Shown here: piece after piece, positions 23,529 to 34,775 of the stretch
How the letters are laid out: each line of letters starts with the position of its first letter
Position numbering within the stretch: the stretch's first letter is position 1
NCBI GenBank assembly: GCA_964017045.1
Contig: OZ024806.1
Location: 10,183,860-10,247,859, forward strand
Source of the DNA: Omphiscola glabra
Taxonomy: Eukaryota > Mollusca > Gastropoda > Lymnaeidae
Direction of reading: 5' to 3'
DNA: 64,000 nucleotides
Made by a program: the position numbers and the translations under genes
The notes under the pieces: model-generated
What the model saw: only the letters and a program-made list of their open reading frames with translations
Databases searched by the model: none
What the model was told of the DNA's origin: nothing

Positions 23529-24552
23529 GCTGCATTGACAATTGAGTACTATCAGGTACTTTCTGTCATGTGTACAGACCATCAGTAACTTTTTAACTAA
23601 AAAAGAACCCTTAACCCACTGGTCATTCATTCAATGGTCATATGTGATACCCTATTCAATTTTAAATCTTAAGTTTCTTATTGGTACTGGTAAGGTGCCA
23701 ATCATGTTTATTCAAAAGAGAATGACTGCTAACTGGATGCTGTCGATATTATCAGGGTCTTTCATGTGTACACTGTACATACCACCTGTAATACTGTATT
23801 TGTGAACAAAGAGAATGAATCCAGTACCCTGTACCAAATAGTACCTTCTGTAACTGAAAATTAAAAAAAAAAAATTAACCATCCTGAATACTACTACTAC
23901 GAAAAGCTTAATTTTGCTCAAATTCCATTTTGGTTTTTCTTAAGCTACGGTAGCTAAAAAGCTTGTGCACATTTTAATTTTTAATAAAATGAGGGGAATA
24001 TAGTATAGTCCAGAGTAGGAATTAAGAAACTGTTGAAAATGAATTGAATCGCCACGTACACATCTTAACTTAAGGTCTCAGTTACTATGCTGCAACTTTA
24101 TTTTTTGTTTTTTTTTTTATTTTTAAAAAAGGTTTTATTTTTTTCTGTAGCTGGAACGAGGACAGTAATCTCCCCTTGGAAACATTACACTTACACTCCC
24201 CTAGTCCATTACACTTCAACTTTAGCTTTAACTAATCACTAATGGAAGGCGGCCTTGTAAAATGTATAAATACCGGCTCTAGTTTTGAGCTTTAGTGAGA
24301 GATACCTAATTTTACATGTCTGCGTCCTGCACAGATCAGCGAGACACTCTAACTCTAACTAAATTTTCAAAGGGTTAAAAAAAAATAAATAAATAAAAAC
24401 ATAATTGGTATACCGGTATCTTGAACTCTCAAACGCATTAAGATAACAATGTAGTAGACACAAATAATGTGTTATATGAACCTAACACTCACCGTAGCGG
24501 TACTCGTAAATTTGTATTATGGAAAAAAAAGTCAGCACCTGGAAAAACAGAG

Positions 24553-24586
<34 letters not shown>

Positions 24587-24706
24587 AGGGGGAGGTAAAA
24601 ATAAATATCCTGTTACGGTAATCCTTTGATTATCAGGTAAGCCAAGTGCTAGATTGGATTTTTTGTTTTGGGGGGGGGGGGTTGTGTGGGGGGGGGGGAA
24701 GGTTAA
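23529..24706. other. AT-rich intergenic sequence, no gene seen
   Basis: Short frames at 23542-23805 and 23712-23921 overlap on opposite strands and show no domain. A (GA)n run sits at 24549-24588 and G runs at 24670-24698. Confidence 0.35.
24549..24588. repeat. (GA)n microsatellite
   Basis: About 20 dinucleotide repeats with one interruption. Confidence 0.9.
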
Positions 24707-24794
24707 TTGAACTCAATTGAAGTAAATAATAACTCACCGGGATACAGGTGTGCATTGATTTTCATTCAACATACCAATTGCACACGTTTCAGTG

Positions 24795-24925
24795 ATGCAC
24801 CAAGTCTCTGTCACAAGTGCATCGACTCTCTGTCACATGTGCACCGACTCCCTGTCACAAGTGCACCGACTCTCTGTCACATTTGCACCGACTCTCTGAC
24901 ACAAGTGCACAAACTCTCTTTCAGA
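24795..24925. repeat. 22-bp tandem repeat
   Basis: About six units of 'gtgcaccgactctctgtcacaa' type. Confidence 0.8.
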
Positions 24926-25230
24926 AAATGCAAACGGTGTATCAGAAATTTTTATTTAAAAAAACCAATTACTGAATATTACTTTCTTATCAATTAATTA
25001 TCGTAAAACAACAATGACCTCCCCAATAATTTAATACAATGATCAGTCCTACTTTTGATCATGGCGGATCCCATTGAAATAGCAAACCATGTTTGTGAAT
25101 ATACAAAATTCACGTAATATTTGTTTATAATTTTTTTATGATTTGTTTTGAATAGTGATAACAATATTCAGGACATTCAAAGAAGCGAGTTTCGTGGAAA
25201 TATATACACTATGCATAAAATTGATGTAGT

Positions 25231-25438
25231 CAGAGGCGTAGCGAAGGGGTGGCAGGTGGAGACAGATGTCCCCGGGCGCAAGCTAGTTAGGGGCGCCAAA
25301 ATGTACTTTGATATTATTTTATTGATGAAAATAATGGGTTTGAGGGTTGAAAAAGGACAAAAGGGGCGCTTTAAAGTGAATCTTGTCCCCGGGCGCGAAT
25401 CTCGTCCCCGGGCGCCAAACACTCTTGCTACGCCTCTG
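25231..25438. mobile_element. MITE with GGCGTAGCG-type ends, copy 1
   Basis: Inverted termini CAGAGGCGTAGCGAAGG and CTTGCTACGCCTCTG are flanked by GATGTAGT and AATGTAGT (7 of 8 bp match). The interior holds repeated 'tccccgggcgc' blocks. The 37191-37393 element shares most of the interior. The 8-bp duplication suggests hAT, but the superfamily is not certain. Confidence 0.75.
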
Positions 25439-25974
25439 AATGTAGTTAATGTAGTAAATAACGATCAAACATTGACATGCTGAAACAATGGACATTTGAA
25501 AGGTTAATTAATACATTGAAAATACTTTCATACATTTTAATGCTTGTATCTATCAATAGTGAATCAGTAGAAATGGATATAATAAAGGCAATTTTTTAGA
25601 CCTTTCCCATCCAAGTATTTTTAGTAAATGAACATGTTTGGATGGTTAAACCCAAAAATGCAAATGAATAATTGAATAGTAATGTATTGAAAATGTGCCA
25701 TTAGAACAAATATCATGGATCATCAGCTGTTCACATTAGTGTTTGGTTAGCAACCCTTCTTTTCAATGATGTATCAAAAGCTCCCAAAAATGTTCGCAGC
25801 TGCCCAGTGGTCAGTTTACCTTCGACTATTTCATTACGACGGATGCTAAGCTGATATTGAAGGCACAAATGTCTGATGCCTTAGATGCTAGACGAGCCAG
25901 AAGTAGGATGAAATATTTGTTAAAGTTGAAGCTGAAAGCCATCCCTTTCTTGCAAGGTTTGGGGAGGGGCTCAT
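25439..25974. other. Intergenic, no gene seen
   Basis: AT-rich sequence. The frame at 25857-26159 runs into the LINE fragment and is not a gene. Confidence 0.35.
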
Positions 25975-26712
25975 TAGATTCTATCCAACCCTGTGGCGCT
26001 ACAGCCCATGTAGGGCTTTGGCCTGCCTCACCTCTTCCTTCCACTCAGTCCATCCATCCATCCCTGTTGCTCTACAGCCCATGTAGGGCTTTGGCCTGCC
26101 TCACCTCTTCCTTCCACTCAGTCCATCCATCCATCCCTGTGGCACTACAGCCCATGTAGGGCTTTGGCCTGCCTCACCTCTTCCTTCCACTGATGCTTTT
26201 CATTTCCATGCTTGGATTCCAAGCTGCTGTAGATCTTTTTCCACACCATCCATCTAAGCCTTGGTCTGCCTTTGAGCTGTGGGGTTTTGGTGATGTACCC
26301 TCTTCACTCCTCTGCCATTTTGGCATTCTTTCTAAGTGTACTGCCCAGCGTAACTTACCCTTTTTTTTTATTTCTGCCGCTGTCGTGGGGTCCTGATATA
26401 TAGTATACAATTCCTGGTTGGTTCGTATTCTCCATCCATGTTCATTCTTTGTGGGTCCATATATTTTCCTGTGAACTTTTTTCTCCCATGAGTTTAATAG
26501 GTTGTCTGCTGTTTTTATTAGGGTCCAATTTTCACTTTTGTAAGTTGCAACTGGTCTGATTACAGTTTTATAAATAGTTTTCTTTGTTTCTCTTGTATTG
26601 GTTTTACTTTTGAGTATTTTCTGACTACTGAAGTATTCCCTGTTTCCAGCTGATATTCTTTCTTTTATTTCTGTTAGTAATTCTTTTCTTTCATTTATTA
26701 AAGATTGGAGTG
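25975..26712 (-). mobile_element. RTE-like LINE ORF2 fragment (minus strand)
   Basis: The minus strand encodes, with frame changes, the classic distal ORF2 motifs. In order these are EIKERISAGNREYFSSQK, TIYKTVIRPVATYKSENWTL, KKVHRKIYGP, WRIRTNQELYTIYQDP, KLRWAVHLERMPKW and a damaged GLDGWCGK segment. The tail encodes QAKALHGL plus stop, repeated about three times in ~70-bp units between 25985 and 26195. It is 5'-truncated near 26712. It is the best-preserved of three copies in the window (others at 2724-4487 and 7160-7430). Confidence 0.85.
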
Positions 26713-29118
26713 AAAGTTAAGCTGGGGCTTAAAGAATACTCCGGAGTGCGCCCCTGTGAAGTGAATATATGACAATGGGTGCCATAATGCCTAGTTTGTG
26801 CACTGATGAAAAGATTCCCCCTTTTTCAAAATATGAAATGTCCCCTCCATAGATAAAATTTTCTGACCACCTCTTACCACTTTTACTCGGGAGCCAAATG
26901 CAGATTATTTACACAGGGTCCGGGTATTTTGAGAAAATGCACAATGAGTCCAAGTTTTAACTTCTCATTTTCTATAATATATGCTAGCCTTTAAAGAACA
27001 AGCCTACAGACAGTCCTACGCCTTACCTACCAGCCTTTAAACAGTGTCAGTCATGCAGACAATCCTACAGACAGTCCTATAGGATACCGCGCTATATAAG
27101 ACAACATATATAAGACAACATAAGACAACATATAATAATATACCCATGGCTCTTTATTGAATAATATAATAGTTGCCTAGCCCTAAACAAATTCTTTTTA
27201 CCAGAGTTCACAAGTGACATGACAGACTTTTTTCACTCAGCACTATTACTATAAATTATAATAAAACATGTGGAGTTGGGGGGGGGGGGGGGGGAGGGTG
27301 GTTTTGAAAAAGAAGCAGGACATACCAGAAGCAAAATATTTATAAGAGATTATCTACTTGGCCAAATCATTAACTCAACTTTTGTCCCAAACTCAAAACA
27401 TTTCTTATTATTATTCGGTAAGAAAAAAACTACACTAACTGCCAATTAGCTTGATCAACATTTTAACATCTTTTTCAAATATAGAAATTATTTTCAACAA
27501 ACACATTTTAAAAATATATCTTTTCTTTTTTTTTTTCATCAAACAGTTATTCTTAGAAGGCAATGGGTTGCTACATGTTAGCAGATATCTGTGTCTGAAG
27601 AGAGATCTTGGCTTGGTTAGCAGATATCTACATCTGAAGTGGGGTCTTGGCTTGGTAATGGACAAGAATGGGTAATGTTAGGTCAGTTTTTGATAATACC
27701 AAATTTTTAAAACTTGTTTTGATTTTAATTCAAACAATCTATTTAAATGGAAACATTATATATATTTTTTCTTTTTTTATAAAATTGTATTTATGTCTTC
27801 AATTTGATTTTTTTTTTTTTAAACTATCTCTAGCTCTATTGATGACACAAATAACAACCACAGGCAGCTACAATATTGTTAGATCCACTGGTTGACCCAT
27901 CAGCAACCAAAATTATGACTCCTCACCATCTGCTATTAGCTTCAATTTGAATTCTTATTCCCTGCTGTTTTTAAGTACATTTACATTTGTATTTTTATAT
28001 TTACTGTTAAAAGGAAAAAAAAAATAAAGCATTTTTGAACATCTAAACATTGATTCCTGCATGACAAAACCTTAAATATTTAAAATATATTTATCATTAA
28101 CCATGTCATGACTGTATCTTAATGTCTGGTTTTGTCCCTATTCTTCTAGGTTTGAGATCATCTGGAAAAACTCCCACATGATGTCAATTTACTACTCCAG
28201 ATGTTGTGGTATATTTTCTCATCTTGCTTCTTGTTAGTTAATGAGCACAAATCTCAAGTAAACAGCCTAAAAATATATCATACAATTACAATCTATTCAA
28301 TAACCCAAATTTCTTATTTTACTAAACCGGTTCGCTAACTCCTGATTTAGTAATCAATTTTATTAGTAAAATCATTTGTGAAAAATCAAATCTATTTGTT
28401 GTAAAGAATGTGTACAAAGAAAATGAAAGTTGTTGTTCCAGTAATGACATAAAGAAGTACAAAATAATATAATATAATACACTTTTTATGTTGTAAATAC
28501 AATTTCACATTCAATTTTTACCATATCATATTTTCATGAAATTTCCATATTTCAACATAAGCGATTGTGATACAAAAATAATTTACCTAAATTAAAAAAA
28601 ATGTACATAGGTAGCCAATGTTGGCTTTGATTCATAGATGAAAGAGAGGTTTTAATTGTATTTATTTGATAAGTGTTATTTGGATGTAGAACAAGTGAAA
28701 GAGTTTTCCAATGTTTCTCTTGAATGATTGACATGAATGATGTTATAGAATAATCAGATTACTAATCAATTTGTTTTGATTGCTTTTATTGACTTTGTTG
28801 TCAATAGTTGTGAAATGTTGGATGTTTTAACAATCACAATTTCTGTCAACCTTATGGAAAATAAGGCTTAGACTTTTTTCTCATTCATTTCATAAACTGT
28901 TTTATCTGATGATTATAATTATATTATTTTTTGTATTAAGGCTTGTGTACAATACAATAGCTTTCAACTCTGCATTGAATAATGAATCAAAGTGGTGTGA
29001 TCAAGACTAAATTAGGGAACAAAAATAAATAAAAAGGAACATTTGGATAGTTAGTTATTCACAAGCCTTTAAGCAAATACACTGAGAAGTTGGTTGAATA
29101 AGCGCAGAAAGAAAGCCA
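26713..29118. other. AT-rich intergenic sequence
   Basis: A 39-bp direct duplication lies at 27577-27655 and a long G run near 27280. Frames at 27435-27895 and 28552-28734 are low-complexity. An acceptor-like TATCTCTAG at 27834 precedes a short Thr-containing stretch but no matching donor was found, so no exon is called. Confidence 0.35.
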
Positions 29119-29200
29119 CTAGCTTCTCAGCCTTTTGGCTAATATCGGGATGCAGTGTTTGTTCTTATCCTGCTGGTTTACCAAACCCATGGGAGGAACA
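29119..29200 (+). pseudogene. U2 snRNA-like sequence, copy 1
   Basis: AGCTTCTCAGCCTTTTGGCT followed by AATATC and GTTTGTTCTTATCC corresponds to the conserved 5' end of U2 spliceosomal RNA (stem I, the branch-site-pairing region and the start of stem IIa). The branch-pairing core is altered (GCAGTG where U2 has GTAGTA). Sequence after the match does not follow U2, so this is a truncated pseudogene or the head of a U2-derived element. Confidence 0.6.
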
Positions 29201-29291
29201 TCCTATTTCGCTTGGTTCTCAGCCGGGGTAAGGACGATCAGAAGGACAAATGAGAGAACCACTGAATAAGCCCAACCCCCCCCCCCCCCCC

Positions 29292-29377
29292 CGATCGTTT
29301 GTGTGCCGTCTGGCTAAGATCAAGATGTAGTGTCTGTTCTTATCCCCCCAGGTCACCAAACCCGTGGGGGGATAAGA
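29292..29377 (+). pseudogene. U2 snRNA-like sequence, copy 2
   Basis: TGGCTAAGATCAAGATGTAG followed by TGTCTGTTCTTATC matches the U2 5' domain closely (GTAGTG for GTAGTA in the branch-pairing site), but the first bases of stem I have been replaced. Directly after, CTTATCCCCCC and GGGGGGATAAG form a perfect 11-bp hairpin where U2 has stem IIa. The Sm site and 3' domain are absent. Confidence 0.6.
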
Positions 29378-30117
29378 AAATTACTAATAATTACAGTTGA
29401 GCAACTAATATTAGCCATCATTGAGTGCTTTCATGAATGGTCCTAAAGTTTTAATAAATCCTTTAAATTATTTGTATTATGTAAGGAAAGGATTTAATTT
29501 ATCAATTATTCAAAGTAAAACCAAATTATAATTGCCATAAATTCTTTCCATTTTAATTACAGTGTTTTAAGCTGGGTTAATTAAATTACGATTACTGTAT
29601 GTTTGCGCCCCTTACACTTGATTTAAATTGAGTTTCATTTAAAATCGCTAAATTCATATTTATGATTATTTTTAAAAAAGTATGGTTAAAGTGAGATAAC
29701 CGAGAAAATAATTTTTTTTTTAGATTATTTTACGGTCTAAGGGAAATAGCCAAAAAAATGACACAAAATTAAATGGGAAATAACTGTTGCAATCTTAAGA
29801 TTAATGAAAAAAATACACAATAGCCCCTCTTAGACCGCCACCGTGCAATAATACGATTTAAAAAAACTAAAAAAAACATGACTGCCTCTCTTTTACCGTA
29901 AGAATTGAAAAGGCGATTCATGTTTTTTAATTTTTAAATGGAATGATGGATACTTCTGACCACTAAATTGTATAACGCTCATTCAATATTTGGAAAAATA
30001 AAATTCCCCATAAGTACACAAGACAGCACGCAAACTTGTGGTCAATAGTCAATGAAATGTCAATAATTAATAATATCTTGAATAGAAAAAGTACTGTTTT
30101 TATTAAGTTTTATATTA
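29378..30117. other. AT-rich intergenic sequence
   Basis: No frame, RNA gene or repeat was recognised. Confidence 0.4.
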
Positions 30118-30482
30118 TTATTATTATGGGTAGTTTTCTATAGCGTGGTACCCCAGCCTAGGGCTGGGCTCACCACGCTGTACATGCAAATTAAAATGAA
30201 CTTAAAAAATATAAATTAAAAACCAACCATTCCATAACAATTTACATGTGAAGCCATGGACGGCACTCAGCAGCATCGTTTAACTTTCAGAGGGGGAATC
30301 AGTCAGGATAGTAAAGTTTAAAGAGGTGTGTTTTGAGTGCAGTTTTGAAGGCTGTGATGGTTGATATATTTCTGATGTGTAGTGGAAGAGAATTCCATTG
30401 TTTGGGGGCACAGTAAGAGAAAGATCTTTCACCGTATGTTTTTGTGCGAGTCTTAGGGACAGAAAGAATACGATCGTCTGCT
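30118..30482 (-). mobile_element. L2/CR1-like LINE 3' end (ORF2 tail and 3' UTR)
   Basis: The minus strand reads PKTRTKTYGERSFSYCAPKQ, then WNSLPLHIRNISTITAFKTA and LKTHLF, the usual C-terminal motif of L2/CR1-type ORF2 ('G.RaFs..AP..WNsLP..ir', 'FK..LKthLf'). A 3' UTR follows, with the hairpin AGCGTGGT/ACCACGCT at 30142-30179 and an (ATT)n tail near 30118. It is 5'-truncated near 30482. Confidence 0.85.
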
Positions 30483-30879
30483 AAACAAAAAAATTGAAAT
30501 TTAATTGGAATAATTGAATATATTGATATTTTAAGAAATAAATAGTTAATATTTTATTAAATGTATTAAACCGACAAGTAGAGCTGTGGGGTACAGATTA
30601 CCCCCATTTTTAAGGTAGCTACCTTGTGAGCCAAACAATCCTAACAGACCACCTGATAGGCTATCTCAACTTAACATTTCTAGTACCGCTGTCATTGCTG
30701 TGCATTCCCCAACATGAGGGAGCTGCTCTACACCTCCACCATCTTTAATCTCTCCAGTGAAAGTTTAGTCTTGTCTCTGACCTGCAAGATAAACGAACCA
30801 TGATGAGTGCTGTAGACTGGCATTATTAAATATTTAGTGAAATCTTAATTAATACATAACAGGTAGAAGAGTCTGGGCA

Positions 30880-30992
30880 ACATAGCTGATGGAATGGTGG
30901 GGCAACATAGAAGTAGAAGAGTGGGGCAAAATAGATGTAGAAGAGTGGGTCAACATAGATGTAGAAGAGTGGGGCAACATGGATGCGCCCGC
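30880..30992. repeat. 24-bp tandem repeat
   Basis: About five units of 'gtggggcaacatagatgtagaaga' type. Confidence 0.85.
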
Positions 30993-31104
30993 ATTAATTT
31001 TCTCGGGGGTAGGGAAGTACAACAAACTTCGGACATTCTTTTTCATAATATAAACTAAATATATAAATATAGGCATTAATTCTGGCATTAAACAGAAACT
31101 CGTC

Positions 31105-31458
31105 CCTCTCCCCCATAGACAGCGACGAGGCCATGACAGGCAGTTCCGGCTCATACCAGTTCTGGCTCATACCAGCGAGAAGCCAGTATAGGAACTGCTC
31201 ATTCCTACCAAAGACAATCAGGGACTGGAACAATCTTTCAAAAGGAACAGTTGAGGCGACAACACTTGACTCATTTACGTCTATTGCCTCAGGCCTTCCA
31301 ACCCCCAGTGCATGATACCCTCACACAGTTACTCTTGTAACCAGTGAGATATCCTCATCAACACCAGGCACGGAAACATTGCAAATCCCATCTACATTCA
31401 TAGGAGCCATAATGATCAATAAATTGATTGTGGGCCCTTAATATATAGAAGAAGAAAG
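31105..31458 (+). mobile_element. LINE 3' end, SINE-partner family, copy 1
   Basis: The plus strand reads SQYRNCSFLPKTIRDWNNLS then EATTLDSF, the C-terminal motif 'y..SFFPrTIrdWN.Lp....ea.sl..F' of CR1/jockey-group ORF2. The 3' UTR ends with ATTGATTGTGGGCCCTTAAT and an AGAAGAAGAAAG tail. The second copy at 50705-51040 aligns along its length. It is 5'-truncated and frameshifted before SQYRN. Confidence 0.8.
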
Positions 31459-32224
31459 AAGAAGAAGAAAGATAAACTGCGCATACCTATGTTCATGTAT
31501 AAATAGTACTTTTTAAAATCGAGGTTTTAAAAACCGAATACCATCATTTTTTGAAAAAAATCTTCAATTCTTAACATAAATTAGTTAGCTCATAATATAA
31601 ACACACAACTAAAAATCTCACACATTTCTTTATTTTCTTTTATTCTCGATTTTTGCATTGGAATCGAATTCGGCGTTTATCCTTTCCAAATCTATCAATT
31701 ACTTCCTGCTTAAGCTCTGCCTTATTTCTGTTCGCATTTAAACTATGCACACTAAGCTAATAAAACCATGAAAGACGTTCGCCAGTCATTGCCGAACGAA
31801 TCAAAGTTTTGACTCGCCTGAGGGCTTTAGAGGAACGCTCCACGGTGCACGTTCTTGTTGGTAAAGTAAATGCAATGAGCGTAGCTTGGCAAATATATTG
31901 GAAAAAAAAAGTCTGTGTTCGGCTGAAAATTCGATAAGCTGCAAGTCATTTTTTAATATGTTGTGATCGTTGCTGCATGCTCCAAAAAATTGAACTGGTT
32001 CATTGCTTCAAGCTGAAGGTTGTCAAGTGAGTACGCACTATTAATGATGTCATGGCCGTCCTTAAACTCGACACGATTAAGACGCGTCATGATAGCAGGC
32101 TGGAGTCTGCATTGTTGGAACTGGGGACTGTTGTACCCAGAGAAACGGTGGTTCCGAGATGATATTATAGAATCCAAGTACGGAACAAATATTGTTTGTC
32201 TAAAGTAGACATCGTCAGGGCCAG

Positions 32225-32480
32225 GATATTAGCTCATTTGAGTTTCTAGGATTGCTACGATATACTTGTCATCCAAAGGGCTCTTCGTCTCAATGATAGC
32301 TAAAGCTGCAAGAGCCAACCTGAGGGCTCTTTACCTCATTGATAACATGTACAAGAGCCAAGTCCACAGATAAAAGGGCTCTTCATCTCTATACGTGACT
32401 CAAAACTACAAGAGCCAAGTCCTCAGATACGAGGGCTCTTCATATCATTGATAACTAAAGCTGCAAGAGCCAAGACTTTT
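32225..32480. repeat. ~65-bp tandem repeat within the hAT transposase
   Basis: About four units carry CAAGAGCC ... GGGCTCTT and 'attgataactaaagctg'. Each contains complementary AAGAGCC and GGCTCTT arms. In transposase frame the unit reads ALAALVINDMKSPRI, so the array is an amplified piece of the coding sequence. Confidence 0.75.
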
Positions 32481-32705
32481 TCTTTCTTAAACTGAGTTTC
32501 CACACACTGACTATGTTCACGGAAAGTGTCTGTTAATTTACAAACATGTTTATGTACACTTATCAATTCCAGCTGTATGGCTTGTAATGTTTGAGTTACT
32601 ATTGCCAGTACCGCTAAGTATGTACAGATACCCACAAGAAATACGAGAGATGTCGGTGAAGAACATGAACACAATAGCTGGTGAGCGTCTAGTCATGTTC
32701 TACAG

Positions 32706-32903
32706 CAGCGGTTCTTAGCCTGTGGGTCGCGACCCCCTTTGGGGGTCGCACGATTCTTTCATGGGGGTCGCCTAGATCATGTGAAAACACATACACTCTA
32801 CAGTTATAAAGTACCAAGGAAAATAATTTTTTGTTTGGGGGTCGCCACTACAAGAGGAGCTCCTATTAAAGGGTCGCGGCATTAGAAAGGGTGAGAACCA
32901 CTG
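32706..32903. mobile_element. SPIN/URR1-like hAT MITE, copy B (complete, 198 bp)
   Basis: The termini are CAGCGGTTCTTAGCCTGTGG and GGGTGAGAACCACTG, flanked by a perfect 8-bp duplication TTCTACAG (32698-32705 and 32904-32911) of nnnTAnnn form. Inner landmarks include 'gggtcgcgaccccctttggg', 'gtcgcctagatcatg', 'acacatacactctacagtta', 'gggggtcgccac' and 'taaagggtcgcggcatta'. It is the best-bounded of three copies and is nested in the hAT pseudogene. Confidence 0.9.
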
Positions 32904-32911
32904 TTCTACAG

Positions 32912-32995
32912 TCTATTATTATTATTATTAGTTGTCTTATATAACGCGGTAGCCTAGCCTAGTGCTGGCCTCACCGCGCTAATTTGTTGCCAGAG
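32912..32995 (-). mobile_element. L2/CR1-like LINE 3' UTR end, second copy
   Basis: An (ATT)n tail at 32914-32930 is followed by sequence matching the UTR at 30118-30185, including a hairpin with arms AACGCGGT and ACCGCGCT (32943-32980). No ORF2 part is kept, so the insertion is severely 5'-truncated or decayed. Confidence 0.7.
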
Positions 32996-34132
32996 CGATA
33001 TTCTCACTGAAAATATCGAATGCTTTTATATTTTGCAGACCATCGAGTTTCGCAGAAATATATAATTTTATTTAGGTATTAACGACCTTCACTTTATTAT
33101 AACTTATCGAACAAATTTAATGATATCTTTGATTGTACAAATGGTATTACGTACTAATGAATTCAAATCATTAACGTATACCAGACTTAGCTAATTTGGG
33201 AAAAAAATCTTGCGTATATTAGTCTGAACACCGCCTTCCTATCCTGCCATTGTGAAACAGCCATCATAATCCTTGTCGAAGTAATTTTATCAGGTCTTGA
33301 CCACATCGATTGCAGTGATTCAAAATATTTGCAAATTATACCCTCGTTTGTATCAATGGTTGGAATCTGTGAGTAAACGATATTTTATAACATCTGACAG
33401 TTGAGATTTTGTCTGATTATATCGACTCAAATCAAAATCATTGATTGTTATGTCCCAGCCAAACTTAATAGGTGTGTATATTTCAGTGTCAAATCATAAG
33501 TGAAGCCAATAGTATCGCAGTTTTGAGACCCACTGGCATCAGCTTGAAACGCATGCGAGTGGGAAATGGCCAGGTCTCACTATCCGTTTAGTTTGTTCTT
33601 CTTCAACTTTTTGTGGAATCTCTAGTCAGTGTTGTTGACGTGGACACGGCTGTTAGGTCTCGACATGTCTTAAACTCATCATCATCAAATGACTTCTTTT
33701 GTAATTTAGCTGGCTTCCCAGGCCACATGGCACTTAACGTTTGCCGCTACTTACGTGCGGGTCTGTCCTTGTTATCCATTAATTTTAATGGGATTCATAA
33801 ATCTGTCTATTCCTAGGTTTATCTTTGACTACGACTAGAACCACTGAGTCTATCACTTCAGAATGACCGGTCCACGAATCTCTAACTCCCGTGTCTCGAA
33901 AAAACTGTCGTTGGATCGCTACATCCTTAAATACAACATTCTCTCGACCAGATCCTTTACATCCGACGCCTATTCCCTGGCTCCACCCACTTATTAGCGT
34001 CTGTCATGGTCAGATTTTGGGTATCAATGCTGATTAACCTAACGCTACCCATGGTCTTCAGAAAAAATTCCACTTTTACCAGGTAACTACAAAACTCATC
34101 ATTCAAATTCATTTGTGGTACCTATTCCAACA

Positions 34133-34775
34133 TATGTCCACCTGGTGTCACCCTGCCTTCCAAGCTGTCATGTCACCCTGCCTCCCAAGCTGTGATGTCA
34201 CCCTGTCTCCCAAGCTGTCATGTCACCCTGCCTTCCAAGCTGTCATGTCACCCTGCCTCCATTGCTGTCATGTCTCCCTCCCTCCCAAGTTTTCATGTCT
34301 TCCTACCTCCCAAGCTGTCACGTCTCCCTGCCTCCATAGCTGTCACGTCTCCCTGCCTCCCTAGCTGTCACGTCTCCCTGCCTCCCTAGCTGTCACGTCT
34401 CCCTGCCTCCCAAGCTGTCACGTCTCCCTGCCTCCCTAGCTGTCACGTCTCCCTCCCTCCCAAGCTGTCATGTCTCCCTCCCTCCCAAGCTGTCATGTCT
34501 CCCTCCCTCCCAAGCTGTCACGTCTCCCTCCCTCCCAAGCTGTCACGTCTCCCTGCCTCCCTAGCTGTCACGTCTCCCTGCCTCCCTAGCTGTCACGTCT
34601 CCCTGCCTCCCAAGCTGTCATGTCTCCCTCCCTCCCAAGCTGTCACGTCTCCCTGCCTCCATAGCTGTCACGTCTCCCTGCCTCCCAAGCTGTCACGTCT
34701 CCCTCCTCCCAAGCTGTCACGTCTCCCTCCCTCCCAAGCTGTCATGTCTCCCTGCCTCCCAAGCTGTATTGTCTT
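34133..34775. repeat. 25-bp minisatellite
   Basis: About 25 units of 'tgtcacgtctccctgcctccc' plus 'aagc'. The period is not divisible by 3, so the frames cycle. The frames at 34113-34791 are products of the array. It ends about 510 bases before the first TMEM272-like gene. Confidence 0.95.

Larger units (their letters stand above)
31640..33960 (-). pseudogene. Decayed hAT transposase (ZMYM1/DUF4371-like)
   Basis: The minus strand retains scattered blocks of a transposase, listed N- to C-terminal. YFDKDYDGCFTMAG with EGGVQ (around 33220-33290) resembles the conserved 'GqgYDGAsnMsG...GvQ' motif. TLQAIQLELISVHKHVCKLT follows near 32570. YSLDNLQLEAMNQFN and RLNRVEFKDGHDIINSAYSL lie in 31980-32100. 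The dimerisation domain (TCTVERSSKALRRVKTLIRS, AMTGERLS, then EVIDRFGKDKRRIRFQC) is at 31660-31890 with one stop inside. Multiple stops and frameshifts and two insertions (32706-32903 and 32912-32990) show it is dead. It is not related to the SPIN-like MITE inside it. Confidence 0.75.

Noticed and set aside
27834..27893. Alternative last exon for the Thr-rich gene (TQITTTGS...)
   Set aside because: Acceptor and phase would fit but it lacks a hydrophobic GPI-type tail and lies beyond the polyadenylation signal.
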